Source: Flagellimonas meishanensis (GTDB lineage Bacteria > Bacteroidota > Bacteroidia > Flavobacteriales > Flavobacteriaceae). From it: a DNA stretch of 64,000 nt. The position numbers and the translations under genes are program-made. Every line of letters starts with the position of its first letter. Position 1 is the first letter of the stretch. Of the stretch, positions 62,134-64,000 are shown one piece after another. The DNA lies in contig NZ_JAINVW010000003.1 in NCBI RefSeq assembly GCF_019880545.1, forward strand, positions 1,240,001-1,304,000, in the 5' to 3' direction. Under the pieces are notes generated by a model, which made no database searches, was not told where the DNA came from, and saw only the letters and a program-made list of their open reading frames with translations.

Positions 62134-62592
62134 CTATTTGATTGCCATTGCCTCAATCTCTATTTTGGCCCCTCTGGACAGACCACCGGCAGCAAAAGTG
62201 GTTCTGGCCGGTTTTTTTGTAAAGTGTTTGGAATAAACCTCATTAAAGGCTCCAAAATCGTCCATGGTGCTTAGGATAACAGTACATTTAACCACATTGT
62301 CCAACGTCATGCCATGTTGGGCCAAAACGGCCTCTATATTTTTAATGGCCTGCTCCGTTTCTGCCTGTATCCCTCCCTCAACGATGGTTCGCGTGGTATG
62401 GTCCATACCCAATTGACCAGCCAAAAAAAAGAGATTTCCAGCCTGGACCGCATCGCTGAAAGGGGAGTTTTGTTTCTTTACCTCATGCGATTTATGAAAA
62501 ACAAGCTCCGTGTTCTCTTGGGCCGTGGAAGAAAAACCAAGTCCCAACGTCAAAACCAGCAGCAATATAAATTGAAAACGTTTCAGTTTCAT
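62134..62592 (-). CDS. Exported RidA-family protein
   Basis: 152 residues. A cleavable signal peptide (MKLKRFQFILLLVLTLGLGFSSTAQ, cleavage after Ala-Gln near residue 25) precedes a full Rid domain: FSDAVQAGNLFFLAGQLGMDHTT, a helix AETEQAIKNIEAVLAQHGM, a VVKCTVILSTMDDFGAFNEVYSKHF stretch, and PARTTFAAGGLSRGAKIEIEAMA with the conserved catalytic-type Arg and Glu. RidA proteins are cytoplasmic enamine/imine deaminases in most bacteria; the signal peptide makes this one periplasmic. Its stop abuts the DUF4386 gene's stop. Confidence 0.9.
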   Translation of the reverse strand: MKLKRFQFILLLVLTLGLGFSSTAQENTELVFHKSHEVKKQNSPFSDAVQAGNLFFLAGQLGMDHTTRTIVEGGIQAETEQAIKNIEAVLAQHGMTLDNVVKCTVILSTMDDFGAFNEVYSKHFTKKPARTTFAAGGLSRGAKIEIEAMAIK

Positions 62593-62648
62593 AAGTGTGT
62601 TTTTAGATTTGCTTAAAATTACCCTATTTTTATCGGAAATTGAACGGA

Positions 62649-64000
62649 ATGGACCGCAAAGAAAAATTCTTTGATCATATTGAAACGGGGTATACCACCA
62701 AAGGTGACTTCATTGCCATGGGTGCTGCTATGTTGGATGGTGAAACTGTGACCAACGCATTCGTAAAAGTGCCTCTGAAAACCTTGAATCGCCACGGTCT
62801 CATTGCGGGGGCCACCGGAACTGGTAAAACCAAGACGCTACAGGTACTTGCCGAGAACCTTTCCGAAAAAGGAATCCCTGTTTTGCTGATGGACCTAAAA
62901 GGTGATTTGAGCGGCATTGCACAACCCAGTCCCGGGCATCCCAAAATTGATGAACGCCACGAGAAAATCGGATTGTCTTTTGAAGCCAAAGGATTTCCTG
63001 TGGAAATTCTCTCCCTTTCAGAACAAGATGGTGTTCGGCTAAGGGCCACGGTCTCCGAATTCGGACCTGTTTTACTTTCCAGGATATTGGACCTAACCGT
63101 TACGCAGGAAGGTATTGTGGCCGTAGTTTTCAAATATTGTGATGACAACAAGCTGCCTTTGTTGGATTTAAAGGACTTCAAAAAAGTGCTGCAATATGCC
63201 ACCGGAGAGGGGAAGAAGGAATTTCAAGATTCCTATGGCCGAATTTCCACAAGCTCCACGGGCACCATTCTCCGAAAAATTATTGAGTTGGAACAGCAAG
63301 GAGCCGACCTGTTCTTTGGGGAAAAGTCATTTGATGTTGAAGACTTGGTGCGCATTGATGAAAACGGAATGGGATATGTGAACATCATTCGATTGACAGA
63401 CATTCAGGACCGGCCCAAACTTTTTTCCACCTTTATGCTGAGTCTATTGGCTGAAATTTATTCCACTTTCCCGGAGCAAGGCGATAGTGACAGGCCTGAG
63501 TTGATCCTCTTTATCGACGAGGCACACCTGATTTTTGACAATGCCTCCAAAGCGCTCTTGGATCAGATTGAGAGCATCGTCAAATTGATTCGTTCCAAAG
63601 GAATCGGGCTATATTTTGTTACCCAAAATCCAACCGATGTGCCGGACGATGTTTTGGCGCAACTGGGACTAAAAGTTCAGCACGCCCTTCGGGCATTTAC
63701 TGCAAAAGACCGAAAAGCGATAAAACTGACCGCTGAGAACTACCCAATCTCGGAATTTTACGATACCAAGGAAATACTCACCTCTTTGGGCATCGGCGAG
63801 GCACTGATATCTGCCTTGGATGAAAAGGGCAGGCCAACTCCCTTGGCGGCTACCCTGCTTCGGGCGCCCATGAGCCGCATGGATGTGTTGACAGATTCCG
63901 AATTAAAGGATGTTATCGGCAAATCCAAACTGGTGAAGAAGTACAACGAGGAAATTGACCGTGAAAGTGCCTACGAAATTCTGGACAAAAAAATTGAAAA
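62649..64000 (+). CDS. HerA-like ATPase (DUF853 type), 3' end beyond the window
   Basis: Starts at ATG 62649 (MDRKEKFFDHIETGY) and stays open to the window edge, 450 residues. P-loop GATGTGKTKTLQVL (about residue 53-67), LLMDLKGDLSGIAQ and Walker B-like LILFIDEAHLIFDNA are present, followed by SIVKLIRSKGIGLYFVTQNPTDVPDDVLAQLG, the diagnostic region of the helicase-HerA C-terminal/DUF853 NTPases. HerA-type ATPases pair with the nuclease NurA in DNA end processing, but DUF853 proteins are a separate branch of unclear role. The C-terminus lies outside the window. Confidence 0.9.
   Translation, partial: MDRKEKFFDHIETGYTTKGDFIAMGAAMLDGETVTNAFVKVPLKTLNRHGLIAGATGTGKTKTLQVLAENLSEKGIPVLLMDLKGDLSGIAQPSPGHPKIDERHEKIGLSFEAKGFPVEILSLSEQDGVRLRATVSEFGPVLLSRILDLTVTQEGIVAVVFKYCDDNKLPLLDLKDFKKVLQYATGEGKKEFQDSYGRISTSSTGTILRKIIELEQQGADLFFGEKSFDVEDLVRIDENGMGYVNIIRLTDIQDRPKLFSTFMLSLLAEIYSTFPEQGDSDRPELILFIDEAHLIFDNASKALLDQIESIVKLIRSKGIGLYFVTQNPTDVPDDVLAQLGLKVQHALRAFTAKDRKAIKLTAENYPISEFYDTKEILTSLGIGEALISALDEKGRPTPLAATLLRAPMSRMDVLTDSELKDVIGKSKLVKKYNEEIDRESAYEILDKKIE

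Overview
The window is a chromosomal segment of a member of the Bacteroidota, most likely a marine Flavobacteriaceae of the Muricauda/Flagellimonas kind (family-level inference; the genus is a guess). Evidence: type IX secretion type-B C-terminal domains, a single-chain SecDF, a tmRNA whose tag reads GENNYALAA, an archaeal-type ProS, several flavobacterial DUF families, and -7 elements of the form TAnnTTTG upstream of genes that lack Shine-Dalgarno sequences. There is no sign of phage, insertion sequence, integron or CRISPR. This is mostly core and envelope chromosome with a few unusual accessory loci.

Layout. 0-7.6 kb: 3' part of rho, a lipoprotein/membrane-protein pair, rpsT, two identical tRNA-Glu genes, proS, a very odd Trp/Gly-rich lipoprotein and a FadL-like outer-membrane protein. 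7.6-11.1 kb: two tandem paralogous T9SS cargo proteins. 11.1-18.4 kb: a rightward run with folE-cysS-yidD, then lgt-DUF192 lipoprotein-acetyltransferase-ABC ATPase, then a TfoX-like protein and a HEAT-repeat protein. 18.4-26.3 kb: secDF, a palindromic repeat, mdh, a small lipoprotein, a DUF6588 protein and gyrB. A 400-bp intergenic region with a perfect 10-bp dyad follows gyrB's start. 26.6-32.5 kb: a small beta-barrel, asnB, a DUF2911 protein, a lipoprotein amidohydrolase and an OmpA-domain protein.

32.6-37.9 kb is the most system-like part: an AraC regulator, a membrane-anchored FG-GAP/VCBS protein, a lipoprotein-like tandem of two complete alpha/beta hydrolases, and a secreted PDZ-alpha/beta hydrolase. 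The last three are joined by two 8-nt gene overlaps. 38.0-42.8 kb is a TPR protein plus beta-barrel pair. 42.9-48.4 kb: ftsE, a small membrane protein, polyphosphate glucokinase, typA, kdsA and a DUF1801 gene, with two convergent pairs overlapping at their stop codons.

48.4-64 kb: an alanine-dehydrogenase-like enzyme, ssrA (tmRNA), a DnaQ/GIY-YIG fusion, a pair of very small membrane proteins, an aldose-epimerase-like gene, a cysteine-synthase-family gene, a LolE-type permease starting 3 nt from a NamZ-like gene, a hydrolase, a sterol-desaturase-family enzyme, a YkgJ-type cysteine-cluster protein, a methyltransferase, a lipoprotein with an archaemetzincin-like zinc motif, queE, a DUF4386 protein, an exported RidA-like protein, and the 5' part of a HerA-like ATPase that runs off the window.

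Functionally the window joins information processing (rho, rpsT, proS, cysS, tRNA-Glu, gyrB, typA, ssrA, queE) with envelope building and protein export (secDF, lgt, yidD, kdsA, LolE-type permease, NamZ-like protein, T9SS cargo, barrels) and central metabolism (mdh, asnB, ppgK, folE). All names rest on motifs and family recall from the sequence; no database search was run.
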